Below, piece after piece: positions 20,622 to 20,978 of a stretch of 20,978 bases of DNA. The notes under the pieces were generated by a model that saw only the letters and a program-made list of their open reading frames with translations, ran no database searches and was not told where the DNA came from. Each line of letters opens with the position of its first letter. Position 1 is the first letter of the stretch. The DNA is from Clostridium sp. UBA6640. GTDB lineage: Bacteria > Bacillota > Clostridia > Clostridiales > Clostridiaceae. Position numbers and translations under genes: made by a program. Location of the stretch: the NCBI RefSeq assembly GCF_002455975.1, contig NZ_DKLM01000002.1, forward strand, positions 17,592 to 38,569, read 5' to 3'.

Positions 20622-20978
20622 TTGAATGATGAAAAGCTGATAAAAGAAGCCCAAGATGGAAATAAAAGTGCATTAAATACATTAATTTTAAATAACTATG
20701 ATATTTTATCAGGATATATTTTGAAGATGACAGGAAATGCTGATGAAGCCTCTGATATTATAAATGACACCGTAGTAAAGGTTGCATTGAACATAAAAAA
20801 ATATAAACCTACCGGAAAGTTCTCTACTTGGATGATCACTATTGCAACAAATATTTATAGAGACAGTTTAAAGAAGAAAAAAAGATTTGTGTCTATTGAA
20901 AATTATGAGGAAATCTCAAAAGTAGATATAGAAGAGGAAATTATAACTAAATTGAATTATGAAAATATATTAATGTTA
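20622..20978 (+). CDS. ECF RNA polymerase sigma factor (SigY-like), truncated by window end
   Basis: 119 codons are visible and the gene runs off the window. The start is TTG 20622, seven bases after AGGAGG (20609-20614). It begins MNDEKLIKEAQDGNKSALNT; region 2 follows with YILKMTGNADEASDIINDTVVKVALNIKKY (about 32-61), then KFSTWMITIATNIYRDSLKKKKR (about 65-87), the region 2.3-2.4 segment that opens and reads the -10. The sequence VSIENYEEIS starts the linker to region 4, which is not in view. The TGNxDEAxDI and F-STWMITIA-N-YRD-L wording suggests the SigY group of Bacillus/Clostridium. Such factors usually direct their own operon together with a membrane anti-sigma factor; that would lie beyond 20978. 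Confidence 0.88.
   Translation, partial: MNDEKLIKEAQDGNKSALNTLILNNYDILSGYILKMTGNADEASDIINDTVVKVALNIKKYKPTGKFSTWMITIATNIYRDSLKKKKRFVSIENYEEISKVDIEEEIITKLNYENILML

Overview
The window is AT-rich DNA (roughly 27-30% GC by eye) with strong AGGAGG-type ribosome binding sites, rho-independent terminators, a T-box, a cobalamin riboswitch, an NADP-type secondary alcohol dehydrogenase and a solitary nitrogenase-like protein. Together these point to a chromosomal segment of a Clostridium or close relative. There is no phage, plasmid or transposase gene. Most genes are single-gene transcription units for regulation, detoxification or transport, separated by terminators and by a dispersed palindromic repeat.

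Layout. 1-660: left-edge repeat and a small membrane protein. 678-2653 (minus): isopropanol-type alcohol dehydrogenase and a YjjG-like HAD phosphatase. 2920-4602: a pair of half-size DUF606 (YdcZ) transporters divergent from a Crp/Fnr-type regulator, with a perfect 20-bp palindrome between them. 4961-5782 (minus): tandem-GNAT acetyltransferase with a structured leader. 6012-7269: a promoter, a complete T-box leader (probable Ile specifier), a 27-codon mini-ORF and a SAM methyltransferase, in a block visibly richer in GC than its surroundings. 7470-7930: mosaic repeats. 7970-9779: WYL regulator, flavin-binding PNPOx-like protein and Cys-rich DUF3795 protein. 9981-11448: a second methyltransferase and a NUDIX hydrolase with a hairpin leader. 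11590-14163: repeat, then a MerR regulator and MATE efflux pump, with a classical 19-bp-spacer MerR promoter between them. 14262-15945: cobalamin riboswitch, terminator and an orphan nitrogenase component-1-like protein. 16217-17499: VOC protein, repeat and a HAD phosphatase gene broken by one stop codon. 17689-20409: a small secreted protein and a secreted M1 metallopeptidase. 20622 to the end: an ECF sigma factor cut by the window edge.

How the genes work together. Two regulator-target pairs are well supported by DNA sites: the Crp/Fnr-like regulator with the DUF606 pair, and MerR with MATE. The WYL regulator with the PNPOx protein is a weaker pair based on adjacency. Two RNA-controlled single genes stand out because the effector and the product do not match in an obvious way: an aminoacylation-sensing T-box in front of a methyltransferase, and a B12 riboswitch in front of a nitrogenase-like protein with no partner subunit or NifH-like reductase in view. 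These are the best candidates for undescribed biology here. A MITE-like palindromic repeat occurs in at least four places; a second repeat type occurs twice.
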